From Bathymodiolus brooksi (lineage: Eukaryota > Mollusca > Bivalvia > Mytilida > Modiolidae), in the NCBI GenBank assembly GCA_963680875.1, contig OY804579.1:31791804-31855803 (forward strand): a stretch of DNA of 64,000 nt, in the 5' to 3' direction. A program made the translations under genes and the position numbers. The first letter of the stretch is position 1. Each line of letters opens with the position of its first letter. Positions 34,338 to 48,660 of the stretch are shown piece by piece. The notes below the pieces were generated by a model. It searched no databases, was not told the DNA's origin, and saw nothing but the letters and a program-made list of their open reading frames with translations.

Positions 34338-37300
34338 TCATCGGATACGTTCCCAGTCAAAAGATTGGAATAACCCTCATCGGATACGCTCACAGTCAAA
34401 CGATTGGAATAACCTTCATCGGATACGCTCACAGCCAAAAGATTGGAATAAGCTTCATCGGATACGCTCACAGTCAAAAGATTGGAATAAGCTTAATCGG
34501 ATACGCTCACCGTCAAAAGATTGGAATAATCTTCATCGGATACGCTTACAGTCAAAAGATTGGAATAACCTTCATCAGATACGCTTCACATTCAACAGAT
34601 CGGAATAACCTTCATCGGATACGCTCACAGTCAAAAGATTGGAATAACCTTCATCGGATACGCTCACAGTCAAAAGATTGGAATAACCTTCATCGGATAT
34701 GCTCATGGTCAAAAGATTGGAATAACCTTCATCGGATATGCTCACAGTCAAAAGATTGGAATAACCTTCATCGGATATGCTCAGTCAAAAGATTGGAATA
34801 ACCTTCATCAGATACGTTCACAGTCCAAGGATTGGAATAACCTTCATCGGAAACGCTCACAGTCAAAAGATTGGGATAACCTTCATCAGATACGCTCACA
34901 GTCAAACGATTGTAATAACCTTCATCGGATACGCTCACAGTCAAAAGATTGGAATAACCTTCATCGGATACGCTCACAGTAAAAAAATTGGAATAACCTT
35001 CATCGGATACGCTCACAGTCAAAAGATTGGAATAACCTTCATCGGATACGGTCACAGTCAAAAGATTGGAATAACATTCATCGGATACGCTCACATCAAA
35101 CGATTGGAATAACCTTCAACGGATACGCTCACAGTCAAACGATTGGAATAACCTTCATCAGATACGCTCACAGTCAAAAGATTGGAATAACCTTCATCTG
35201 ATACGCTCACAGTCAAAAGATTGGAATAATCTTCATCGGAAACGCTCACAGTCAAAAGATTGGAATAACCTTCATCGGATACGCTCACAGTCAAACGATT
35301 GGAATAACCTTCATCGGATACGCTCACAGTCAAACGATTGGAATAAACTTCATCGGATACGCTCACAGTCAAAAGATAGGAATAACCTTCATCGGATACG
35401 CTCACAGCCAAACGATTGGAATAACCTTCATCGGATACGTTCACAGTCAAAAGATTGGAATAACCTTCATCGGATACGCTCAGTCAAAAGATTGGAATAA
35501 CCTTCATCGGATACGCTCACAGTCAAATGATTGGAATAACCTTCATCCGATTCGCTCAGTCAAAAGATTGGAATAACCTTCATCGGATACGCTCATAGTC
35601 AAAAGATTGGAATAAGCTTCATCGGTTATGCTCACAATCAAAAGATTGGAAAAACCTTCATCAGATACGTTCACAGTTAAAATATTGGAATAACCTTCAT
35701 CGGATACGCTCACAGTCAAAAGATTGGAATAACCTTCATCGGATACGCTCACAGTCAAATGATTGGAATAACCTTCATCGGATTCGCTCAGTCAAAAGAT
35801 TGGAATAACCTTCATCGGATATGCTCATTCAAAAGATTGGAATAACCTTCATCGGATACCCTCACAGTCAAAAGATTGGAATAACCTTCATCGGATACGC
35901 TCAGTCAAAAGATTGGAATAACCTTCATCGGATATGCTCATTCAAAAGATTGGAATAACCTTCATCGGATACGTTCCCAGTCAAAAGATTGGAATAACCT
36001 TCATCGGATACGCTCACAGTCAAACGATTGGAATAACCTTCATCGGATGCGCTCACAGCCAAAAGATTGGAATAAGCTTCATCGGATACGCTCACAGTCA
36101 AAAGATTGGAATAAGCTTAATCGAATACGCTCACAGTCAAAAGATTGGAATAATCTTCATCGGATACGCTCACAGTCAAAAGATTGGAATAACCTTCATC
36201 AGATACGCTTCAGTCAACAGATCGGAATAACCTTCATCGGATACGCTCACAGTCAAAAGATTGGAATAACCTTCATCGGATACGCTCACAGTCAAAAGAT
36301 TGGAATAACCTTCATCGGATATGCTCATAGTCAAAAGATTGGAATAACCTTCATCGGATATGCTCACAGTCAAAAGATTGGAATAACCTTCATCAGATAC
36401 GTTCACAGTCCAAGGATTGGAATAACCTTCATCGGATACGCTCACAGTCAAAAGATTGGAATAATATTCATCGGATACGCTCACATCAAACGATTGGAAT
36501 AACCTTCAACGGATACGCTCACAGTCAAACGATTGGAATAACCTTCATCGGATACGCTCACAGTCAAAAGATTGGAATAACCTTCATCGGATACGGTCAC
36601 AGTCAAAAGATTGGAATAACATTCATCGGATACGCTCACATCAAACGATTGGAATAACCTTCAACGGATACGCTCACAGTCAAACGATTGGAATAACCTT
36701 CATCGGATACGCTCACAGTCAAAATATTGGAATAACCTTCATCTGATACGCTCACAGTCAAAAGATTGGAATAATCTTCATCGGATACGCTCACAGTCAA
36801 AAGATTGGAATAACCTTCATCGGATACGCTCACAGTCAAACGATTGGAATAACCTTCATCGGATACGCTCACAGTCAAACGATTGGAATAACCTTCATCG
36901 GATACGCTCACAGTCAAAAGATAGGAATAACCTTCATCGGATACGCTCACAGCCAAACGATTGGAATAACCTTCATCGGATACGTTCACAGTCAAAAGAT
37001 TGGAATAACCTTCATCGGATACGCTCAGTCAAAAGATTGGAATAACCTTCATCGGATAACCTCACAGTCAAAAGATTGGAATAACCTTCATCGGATACGC
37101 TCACAGTCAAAAGATTGGAATAACCTTCATCGGATACCCTCACAGTCAAACGATTGGAATAACCTTCATCGGATACGCTCACATTCAAACGATTGGAATA
37201 ACCTTCATCGAATACGCTCACAGTCAAAAGATTGGAATAACCTTCATCGGATACGCCCACAATCAAAAGTTTGGAATAACTTTCATCGGATACGCTCACA

Positions 37301-40300
37301 GTCAAAAGATTGGAATAACCTTCGTCGGATATGCTCAAAGTCAAAAGATTGGAATAAGCTTCATCGGTTATGCTCACAATCAAAAGATTGGAAAAACCTT
37401 CATCAGATACGTTCACAATTAAAATATTGGAATAACCTTCATCGGATACGCTCACAGTCAAAAGATTGGAATAACCTTCATCGGATACGCTCACAGTCAA
37501 ATGATTAGAATAACCTTCATCGGATACACTCACAGTCAAAATATTGGGATAACCTTCATCGGATACGCTCACAGTCAAACGATTGGAATAAGCTTAATCG
37601 GATACGCTCACAGTCAAAAGATTGGAATAACCTTCATCGGATACGCTCACAGTCAAACGATTGGAATAACCTTCATCGGATACGCTCACAGTCAAACGAT
37701 TGGAATAACCTTCATCGGATACGCTCACAGTAAAAAGATAGGAATAACCTTCATCGGATACGCTCACAGTCAAACGATTGGAATAACCTTCATCGGATAC
37801 GTTCACAGTCAAAAGATTGGAATAACCTTCATCGGATACGCTCACAGTCAAACGATTGGAATAACCTTCATCGGATACGTTCCCAGTCAAAAGATTGGAA
37901 TAACCCTCATCGGATACGCTCACAGTCAAACGATTGGAATAACCTTCATCGGATACGCTCACAGCCAAAAGATTGGAATAAGCTTCATCGGATACGCTCA
38001 CAGTCAAAAGATTGGAATAAGCTTAATCGGATACGCTCACCGTCAAAAGATTGGAATAATCTTCATCGGATACGCTTACAGTCAAAAGATTGGAATAACC
38101 TTCATCAGATACGCTTCACATTCAACAGATCGGAATAACCTTCATCGGATACGCTCACAGTCAAAAGATTGGAATAACCTTCATCGGATACGCTCACAGT
38201 CAAAAGATTGGAATAACCTTCATCGGATATGCTCATGGTCAAAAGATTGGAATAACCTTCATCGGATATGCTCACAGTCAAAAGATTGGAATAACCTTCA
38301 TCGGATATGCTCAGTCAAAAGATTGGAATAACCTTCATCAGATACGTTCACAGTCCAAGGATTGGAATAACCTTCATCGGAAACGCTCACAGTCAAAAGA
38401 TTGGGATAACCTTCATCAGATACGCTCACAGTCAAACGATTGTAATAACCTTCATCGGATACGCTCACAGTCAAAAGATTGGAATAACCTTCATCGGATA
38501 CGCTCACAGTAAAAAAATTGGAATAACCTTCATCGGATACGCTCACAGTCAAAAGATTGGAATAACCTTCATCGGATACGGTCACAGTCAAAAGATTGGA
38601 ATAACATTCATCGGATACGCTCACATCAAACGATTGGAATAACCTTCAACGGATACGCTCACAGTCAAACGATTGGAATAACCTTCATCAGATACGCTCA
38701 CAGTCAAAAGATTGGAATAACCTTCATCTGATACGCTCACAGTCAAAAGATTGGAATAATCTTCATCGGAAACGCTCACAGTCAAAAGATTGGAATAACC
38801 TTCATCGGATACGCTCACAGTCAAACGATTGGAATAACCTTCATCGGATACGCTCACAGTCAAACGATTGGAATAACCTTCATCGGATACGCTCACAGTC
38901 AAAAGATAGGAATAACCTTCATCGGTTACGCTCACAGCCAAACGATTGGAATAACCTTCATCGGATACGTTCACAGTCAAAAGATTGGAATAACCTTCAT
39001 CGGATACGCTCAGTCAAAAGATTGGAATAACCTTCATCGGATACGCTCACAGTCAAATGATTGGAATAACCTTCATCCGATTCGCTCAGTCAAAAGATTG
39101 GAATAACCTTCATCGGATACGCTCATAGTCAAAAGATTGGAATAAGCTTCATCGGTTATGCTCACAATCAAAAGATTGGAAAAACCTTCATCAGATACGT
39201 TCACAGTTAAAATATTGGAATAACCTTCATCGGATACGCTCACAGTCAAAAGATTGGAATAACCTTCATCGGATACGCTCACAGTCAAATGATTGGAATA
39301 ACCTTCATCGGATTCGCTCAGTCAAAAGATTGGAATAACCTTCATCGGATATGCTCATTCAAAAGATTGGAATAACCTTCATCGGATACCCTCACAGTCA
39401 AAAGATTGGAATAACCTTCATCGGATACGCTCAGTCAAAAGATTGGAATAACCTTCATCGGATATGCTCATTCAAAAGATTGGAATAACCTTCATCGGAT
39501 ACGTTCCCAGTCAAAAGATTGGAATAACCTTCATCGGATACGCTCACAGTCAAACGATTGGAATAACCTTCATCGGATGCGCTCACAGCCAAAAGATTGG
39601 AATAAGCTTCATCGGATACGCTCACAGTCAAAAGATTGGAATAAGCTTAATCGAATACGCTCACAGTCAAAAGATTGGAATAATCTTCATCGGATACGCT
39701 CACAGTCAAAAGATTGGAATAACCTTCATCAGATACGCTTCAGTCAACAGATCGAAATAACCTTCATCGGATACGCTCACAGTCAAAAGATTGGAATAAC
39801 CTTCATCGGATACGCTCACAGTCAACAGATTGGAATAACCTTCATCGGATATGCTCATAGTCAAAAGATTGGAATAACCTTCATCGGATATGCTCACAGT
39901 CAAAAGATTGGAATAACCTTCATCAGATACGTTCACAGTCCAAGGATTGGAATAACCTTCATCGGATACGCTCACAGTCAAAAGATTGGAATAATATTCA
40001 TCGGATACGCTCACATCAAACGATTGGAATAACCTTCAACGGATACGCTCACAGTCAAACGATTGGAATAACCTTCATCGGATACGCTCACAGTCAAAAG
40101 ATTGGAATAACCTTCATCGGATACGGTCACAGTCAAAAGATTGGAATAACATTCATCGGATACGCTCACATCAAACGATTGGAATAACCTTCAACGGATA
40201 CGCTCACAGTCAAACGATTGGAATAACCTTCATCGGATACGCTCACAGTCAAAATATTGGAATAACCTTCATCTGATACGCTCACAGTCAAAAGATTGGA

Positions 40301-41373
40301 ATAATCTTCATCGGATACGCTCACAGTCAAAAGATTGGAATAACCTTCATCGGATACGCTCACAGTCAAACGATTGGAATAACCTTCATCGGATACGCTC
40401 ACAGTCAAACGATTGGAATAACCTTCATCGGATACGCTCACAGTCAAAAGATAGGAATAACCTTCATCGGATACGCTCACAGCCAAACGATTGGAATAAC
40501 CTTCATCGGATACGTTCACAGTCAAAAGATTGGAATAACCTTCATCGGATACGCTCAGTCAAAAGATTGGAATAACCTTCATCGGATAACCTCACAGTCA
40601 AAAGATTGGAATAACCTTCATCGGATACGCTCACAGTCAAAAGATTGGAATAACCTTCATCGGATACCCTCACAGTCAAACGATTGGAATAACCTTCATC
40701 GGATACGCTCACATTCAAACGATTGGAATAACCTTCATCGAATACGCTCACAGTCAAAAGATTGGAATAACCTTCATCGGATACGCCCACAATCAAAAGT
40801 TTGGAATAACTTTCATCGGATACGCTCACAGTCAAAAGATTGGAATAACCTTCGTCGGATATGCTCAAAGTCAAAAGATTGGAATAAGCTTCATCGGTTA
40901 TGCTCACAATCAAAAGATTGGAAAAACCTTCATCAGATACGTTCACAATTAAAATATTGGAATAACCTTCATCGGATACGCTCACAGTCAAAAGATTGGA
41001 ATAACCTTCATCGGATACGCTCACAGTCAAATGATTAGAATAACCTTCATCGGATACACTCACAGTCAAAATATTGGGATAACCTTCATCGGATACGCTC
41101 ACAGTCAAACGATTGGAATAAGCTTAATCGGATACGCTCACAGTCAAAAGATTGGAATAACCTTCATCGGATACGCTCACAGTCAAACGATTGGAATAAC
41201 CTTCATCGGATACGCTCACAGTCAAACGATTGGAATAACCTTCATCGGATACGCTCACAGTAAAAAGATAGGAATAACCTTCATCGGATACGCTCACAGT
41301 CAAACGATTGGAATAACCTTCATCGGATACGTTCACAGTCAAAAGATTGGAATAACCTTCATCGGATACGCTC
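34338..41373. repeat. Near-identical 3,530-bp tandem duplication in array 2
   Basis: Copy 1 is about 34338-37867 and copy 2 about 37868-41373, with every rare marker at a constant offset of 3,530 bp over the whole length. I noticed only a handful of substitutions, for example aataaactt at 35341 versus aataacctt at 38871, ggatacg versus ggttacg near 35398 and 38928, and agatcgg versus agatcga near 36222 and 39752. No length change was seen. It is the youngest large duplication in the window, or an assembly duplication. Confidence 0.88.
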
Positions 41374-42837
41374 AGTCAAAAGATTGGAATAACCTTCATC
41401 TGAAACGCTCACAGTCAAAAGATTGGAATAACCTTCATCGGATACCCTCACAGTCAAACGATTGGAATAACCTTCATCGAATACGCTTACATTCAAACGA
41501 TTGGAATAACCTTCATCGAATACGCTCACATTCAAAAGATTGGAATAACCTTCATCGGATACGCTCACAGTCAAATGATTGGAATAACCTTCATCGGATT
41601 CGCTCAGTCAAAAGATTGGAATAACCTTCATCGGACACGCTCATAGTCAAAAGATTGGAATAAGCTTCATCGGTTATGCTCACAATCAAAAGATTGGAAA
41701 AACCTTCATCAGATACGTTCACAGTTAAAATATTGGAATAACCTTCATCGGATACGCTCACAGTCAAAAGATTGGAATAACCTTCATCGGATACGCTCAC
41801 AGTCAAATGATTGGAATAACCTTCATCGGATTCGCTCAGTCAAAAGATTGGAATAACCTTCATCGGATATGCTCATTCAAAAGATTGGAATAACCTTCAT
41901 CGGATACCCTCACAGTCAAAAGATTGGAATAACATTCATCGGATACGCTCAGTCAAAAGATTGGAATAACCTTCATCGGATATGCTCATTCAAAAGATTG
42001 GAATAACCTTCATCGGATACGTTCCCAGTCAAAAGATTGGAATAACCTTCATCGGATACGCTCACAGTCAAACGATTGGAATAACCTTCATCGGATACGC
42101 TCACAGCCAAAAGATTGGAATAAGCTTCATCGGATACGCTCACAGTCAAAAGATTGGAATAAGCTTAATCGGATACGCTCACAGTCAAAAGATTGGAATA
42201 ATCTTCATCGGATACGCTCACAGTCAAAAGATTGGAATAACCTTCATCAGATACGCTTCAGTCAACAGATCGGAATAACCTTCATCGGATACGCTCACAG
42301 TCAAAAGATTGGAATAACATTCATCGGATACGCTCACAGTCAAAAGATTGGAATAACCTTCATCGGATATGCTCATAGTCAAAAGATTGGAATAACCTTC
42401 ATCGGATATGCTCATAGTCAAAAGATTGGAATAACCTTCATCGGATATGCTCAGTCAAAAGATTGGAATAACCTTCATCAGATACGTTCACAGTCCAAGG
42501 ATTGGAATAACCTTCATCGGATACGCTCACAATCAAAAGATTGGGATAACTTTCATCAGATACGGTCACAGTCAAACGATTGGAATAACCTTCATCGGAT
42601 ACGCTCACAGTCAAAAGATTGGAATAACCTTCATCGGATACGCTCACAGTCAAAAAATGGAATAACCTTCATCGGATACGCTCACAGTCAAAAGATTGGA
42701 ATAACCTTCATCGGATACGGTCACAGTCAAAAGATTGGAATAACATTCATCGGATACGCTCACATCAAACGATTGGAATAACCTTCAACGGATACGCTCA
42801 CAGTCAAAAGATTGGAATAACCTTCATCGGATACGCT

Positions 42838-45800
42838 CAGTCAAAAGATTGGAATAACCTTCATCGATAACCTCACAGTCAAAAGATTGGAATAACCTTC
42901 ATCGGATACGCTCACAGTCAAAAGATTGGAATAACCTTCATCGGATACCCTCACAGTCAAACGATTGGAATAACCTTCATCGGATACGCTCACATTCAAA
43001 CGATTGGAATAACCTTCATCGAATACGCTCACAGTCAAAAGATTGGAATAACCTTCATCGGATACGCCCACAATCAAAAGATTGGAATAACATTCATCGG
43101 ATACGCTCACAGTCAAAAGATTGGAATAACCGTCGTCGGATATGCTCATAGTCAAAAGATTGGAATAAGCTTCATCGGTTATGCTCACAATCAAAAGATT
43201 GGAAAAACCTTCATCAGATACGTTCACAATTAAAATATTGGAATAACCTTCATCGGATACGCTCACAGTCAAAAGATTGGAATAACCTTCATCGGATACG
43301 CTCACAGTCAAATGATTGGAATAACCTTCATCGGATACGCTCACAGTCAAAAGATTGGGATAACCTTCATCGGATACGCTCACAGTCAAACGATTGGAAT
43401 AACCTTCATCGGATACGCTCACAGTCAAACGATTGGAATAACCTTCATCGGATATGCTCACAGTCAAAAGATTGGAATAACCTTCATCGGATATGCTCAC
43501 AGTCAAAATATTGGAATAACCTTCATCGGATACGCTCACAGTCAAAAGATTGGAATAACCTTCGTCGGATATGCTCATAGTCAAAAGATTGGAATAAGCT
43601 TCATCGGTTATGCTCACAATCAAAAGATTGGAAAAACCTTCATCAGATACGTTCACAATTAAATTTTTGGAATAACCTTCATCGGATACGCTCACAGTTA
43701 AAAGATTGGAATAACCTTCATCGGATACGCTCACAGTCAAATGATTGGAATAACCTTCATCGGATACGCTCACAGTCAAAAGATTGGGATAACCTTCATC
43801 GGATACGCTCACAGTCAAACGATTGGAATAACCTTCATCGGATACGATCACAGTCAAACGATTGGAATAACCTTCATCGGATATGCTCAGTCAAAATATT
43901 GGAATAACCTTCATCGGATACGCTCACAGTCAAAAGATTGGAATAACCTTCATCGGATACGCTCACAGTCAAACGATTGGAATAACCTTCATCGGATACG
44001 CTCACAGTCAAACGATTGGAATAACCTTCATCAGATACGCTCACAGTCAAAAGATTGGAATAATCTTCATCGGATACGCTCAGAGTTAAAAGATTGGAAT
44101 AACCTTCATCTGATACGCTCACAGTCAAAAGATTTTAATAACCTTCATCGGATAGGCTCACAGTCAAAAGATTGGAATAACCTTCATCGGATACGCTCAC
44201 AGTCAAACGATTGGAATAACCTTCATCGGATACGCTCACAGTCAAACGATTGGAATAACCTTCATCGGATACGCTCACACTCAAAAGATTGGAATAAACT
44301 TCATCGATACGCTCACAGTTAAAAGATTGGAATAACCTTCATCGGATACGCTCACAGTCAAAAGATTGGAAAAACCTTCATCAGATACGTTCACAGTTAA
44401 AATATTGGAATAACCTTCATCGGATACGCTCACAGTCAAAAGATTGGAATAACCTTCATCGGATACGCTCACAGTCAAATGATTGGAATAACCTTCATCG
44501 GATTCGCTCAGTCAAAAGATTGGAATAACCTTCATCGGATACGCTCACAGTCAAAAGATTGGAATAACCTTCATCGGATATGCTCATTCAAAAGATTGGA
44601 ATAACCTTCATCGGATACGCTCATTCAAAAGATTGGAATAACCTTCATCAGATACGCTCACAGTCAAAAGATGGGAATAACATTCATCGGATACGCTCAG
44701 AGTCAAATGATTGGAATAACCTTCATCAGATACGCTCACAGTCAAAAGATTGGAATAACTTTCATCGGATACGCTCACAGTCAAAAGATTGGAATAAGCT
44801 TCATCGGATACGCTCACAATCAAAAGATTGGAATAACCTTCATCGGATACGCTCACAGTCAAAATATTGGAATAACCTTCATCAGATACGCTTCACAGTC
44901 AACAGATTGGAATAACCTTCATCGGATACGCTCAGAGTCAAAAGATTGGAATAACCATTATCGGATACGCTCACAGTCAAAAGATTGGAATAACCGTTAT
45001 CGGATACGTTCCCAGTCAAAAGATTGGAATAACCTTCATCGGATACGCTCACAGTCAAACGATTGGAATAACCTTCATCGGATACGCTCACAGCCAAAAG
45101 ATTGGAATAAGCTTCATCGGATACGCTCACAGTCAAAAGATTGTAATAAGCTTAATCGGATACGCTCACGTTCAAAAGATTGGAATAATCTTCATCGGAT
45201 ACGCTCTCGCTCAAACGATTGGAATAGCGTTTATCGGATACGCTCACAGCCAAAAGATTGGAATAAGCTTCATCGGATACGCTCACAGTCAACAGATTGG
45301 AATAACCTTCATCGGATACGCTCACAGTCAAAAGATTGGAATAACCTTCATCGGATACTCTAAGTCAAAAGATTGGAATAACCTTCATCGGATACGCTCA
45401 CAGTCAAAAAATGGAATAACCTTCATCGGATACGCTCACAGTCAAAAGATTGGAATAACCTTCATCGGATACGGTCACAGTCAAAAGATTGGAATAACAT
45501 TCATCGGATACGCTCACATCAAACGATTGGAATAACCTTCAACGGATACGCTCACAGTCAAAAGATTGGAATAACCTTCATCGGATACGCTCAGTCAAAA
45601 GATTGGAATAACCTTCATCGATAACCTCACAGTCAAAAGATTGGAATAACCTTCATCGGATACGCTCACAGTCAAAAGATTGGAATAACCTTCATCGGAT
45701 ACCCTCACAGTCAAACGATTGGAATAACCTTCATCGGATACGCTCACATTCAAACGATTGGAATAACCTTCATCGAATACGCTCACAGTCAAAAGATTGG

Positions 45801-48660
45801 AATAACCTTCATCGGATACGCCCACAATCAAAAGATTGGAATAACATTCATCGGATACGCTCACAGTCAAAAGATTGGAATAACCGTCGTCGGATATGCT
45901 CATAGTCAAAAGATTGGAATAAGCTTCATCGGTTATGCTCACAATCAAAAGATTGGAAAAACCTTCATCAGATACGTTCACAATTAAAATATTGGAATAA
46001 CCTTCATCGGATACGCTCACAGTCAAAAGATTGGAATAACCTTCATCGGATACGCTCACAGTCAAATGATTGGAATAACCTTCATCGGATACGCTCACAG
46101 TCAAAAGATTGGGATAACCTTCATCGGATACGCTCACAGTCAAACGATTGGAATAACCTTCATCGGATACGCTCACAGTCAAACGATTGGAATAACCTTC
46201 ATCTGATATGCTCACAGTCAAAAGATTGGAATAACCTTCATCGGATATGCTCACAGTCAAAATATTGGAATAACCTTCATCGGATACGCTCACAGTCAAA
46301 AGATTGGAATAACCTTCATCGGATACGCTCACAGTCAAACGATTGGAATAACCTTCATCGGATATGCTCAGTCAAAAGATTGGAATAACCTTCATCGGAT
46401 ACGCTCACAGTCAAACGATTGGAATAACCTTCATCGGATACGCTCACAGTCAAACGATTGGAATAACCTTCATCGGATACGTTCAGAGTCAAAAGATTGG
46501 AATAACCTTCATCGGATACGCTCAGTCGAAAGATTGGAATAATCTTCATCGGATACCCTCACAGTCAAAAGATTGGAATAACCTTCATCGGATACGCTCA
46601 CAGTCAAAAGATTGGAATAACCTTCATCGGATACCCTCACAGTCAAACTATTGGAATAACCTTCATCGGATACGCTAACATTCAAACGATTGGAATAACC
46701 TTCATCGAATACGCTCACAGTCAAAAGATTGGAATAACCTTCATCGGATACGCCCACAATCAAAAGATTGGAATAACATTCATCGGATACGCTCACAGTC
46801 AAAAGATTGGAATAACCTTCGTCGGATATGCTCATAGTCAAAAGATTGGAATAAGCTTCATCGGTTATGCTCACAATCAAAAGATTGGAAAAACCTTCAT
46901 CAGATACGTTCACAATTAAATTTTTGGAATAACCTTCATCGGATACGCTCACAGTCAAAAGATTGGAATAACCTTCATCGGATACGCTCACAGTCAAATG
47001 ATTGGAATAACCTTCATCGGATACGCTCACAGTCAAAAGATTGGGATAACCTTCATCTGATACGCTCACAGTCAAACGATTGGAATAACCTTCATCGGAT
47101 ACGATCACAGTCAAACGATTGGAATAACCTTCATCGGATATGCTCAGTCAAAATATTGGAATAACCTTCATCGGATACGCTCACAGTCAAAAGATTGGAA
47201 TAACCTTCATCGGATACGCTCACAGTCAAACGATTGGAATAACCTTCATCGGATACGCTCACAGTCAAACGATTGGAATAACCTTCATCAGATACGCTTA
47301 CAGTCAAAAGATTGGAATAATCTTCATCGGATACGCTCAGAGTTAAAAGATTGGAATAACCTTCATCTGATACGCTCACAGTCAAAAGATTTTAATAACC
47401 TTCATCGGATACGCTCACAGTCAAAAGATTGGAATAACCTTCATCGGATACGCTCACAGTCAAACGATTGGAATAACCTTCATCGGATACGCTCACAGTC
47501 AAACGATTGGAATAACCTTCATCGGATACGCTCACACTCAAAAGATTGGAATAAACTTCATCGATACGCTCACAGTTAAAAGATTGGAATAACCTTCATC
47601 GGATACGCTCACAGTCAAAAGATTGGAAAAACCTTCATCAGATACGTTCACAGTTAAAATATTGGAATAACCTTCATCGGATACGCTCACAGTCAAAAGA
47701 TTGGAATAACCTTCATCGGATACGCTCACAGTCAAATGATTGGAATAACCTTCATCGGATTCGCTCAGTCAAAAGATTGGAATAACCTTCATCGGATACG
47801 CTCACAGTCAAAAGATTGGAATAACCTTCATCGGATATGCTCATTCAAAAGATTGGAATAACCTTCATCGGATACGCTCATTCAAAAGATTGGAATAACC
47901 TTCATCGGATACGCTCACAGTCAAAAGATGGGAATAACATTCATCGGATACGCTCAGAGTCAAATGATTGGAATAACCTTCATCAGATACGCTCACAGTC
48001 AAAAGATTGGAATAACTTTCATCGGATACGCTCACAGTCAAAAGATTGGAATAAGCTTCATCGGATACGCTCACAATCAAAAGATTGGAATAAGCTTAAT
48101 CGGATACGCTCACAGTCAAAAGATTGGAATAATCTTCATCGGATACGCTCACAGTCAAAATATTGGAATAACCTTCATCAGATACGCTTCACAGTCAACA
48201 GATTGGAATAACCTTCATCGGATACGCTCAGAGTCAAAAGATTGGAATAACCATTATCGGATACGCTCACAGTCAAAAGTTTGGAATAACCGTTATCGGA
48301 TACGTTCCCAGTCAAAAGATTGGAATAACCTTCATCGGATACGCTCACAGTCAAACGATTGGAATAACCTTCATCGGATACGCTCACAGCCAAAAGATTG
48401 GAATAAGCTTCATCGGATACGCTCACAGTCAAAAGATTGGAATAAGCTTAATCGGATACGCTCACGTTCAAAAGATTGGAATAATCTTCATCGGATACGC
48501 TCTCGCTCAAACGATTGGAATAGCCTTTATCGGATACGCTCACAGCCAAAAGATTGGAATAAGCTTCATCGGATACGCTCACAGTCAACAGATTGGAATA
48601 ACCTTCATCGGATACGCTCACAGTCAAAAGATTGGAATAACCTTCATCGGATACTCTAAG
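42838..48660. repeat. Duplicated block in array 2, about 2.8-3.3 kb, two copies
   Basis: The rare monomer cttcatcgataacctcac occurs at about 42862 and 45616 (offset 2,754). Further right the markers agttaaaagattggaat, cactcaaaagattggaataaac and gcttcacagtcaacagattg recur at an offset of 3,257, then 3,296. The second copy therefore gained about 0.5 kb and one further monomer relative to the first. Confidence 0.7.
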
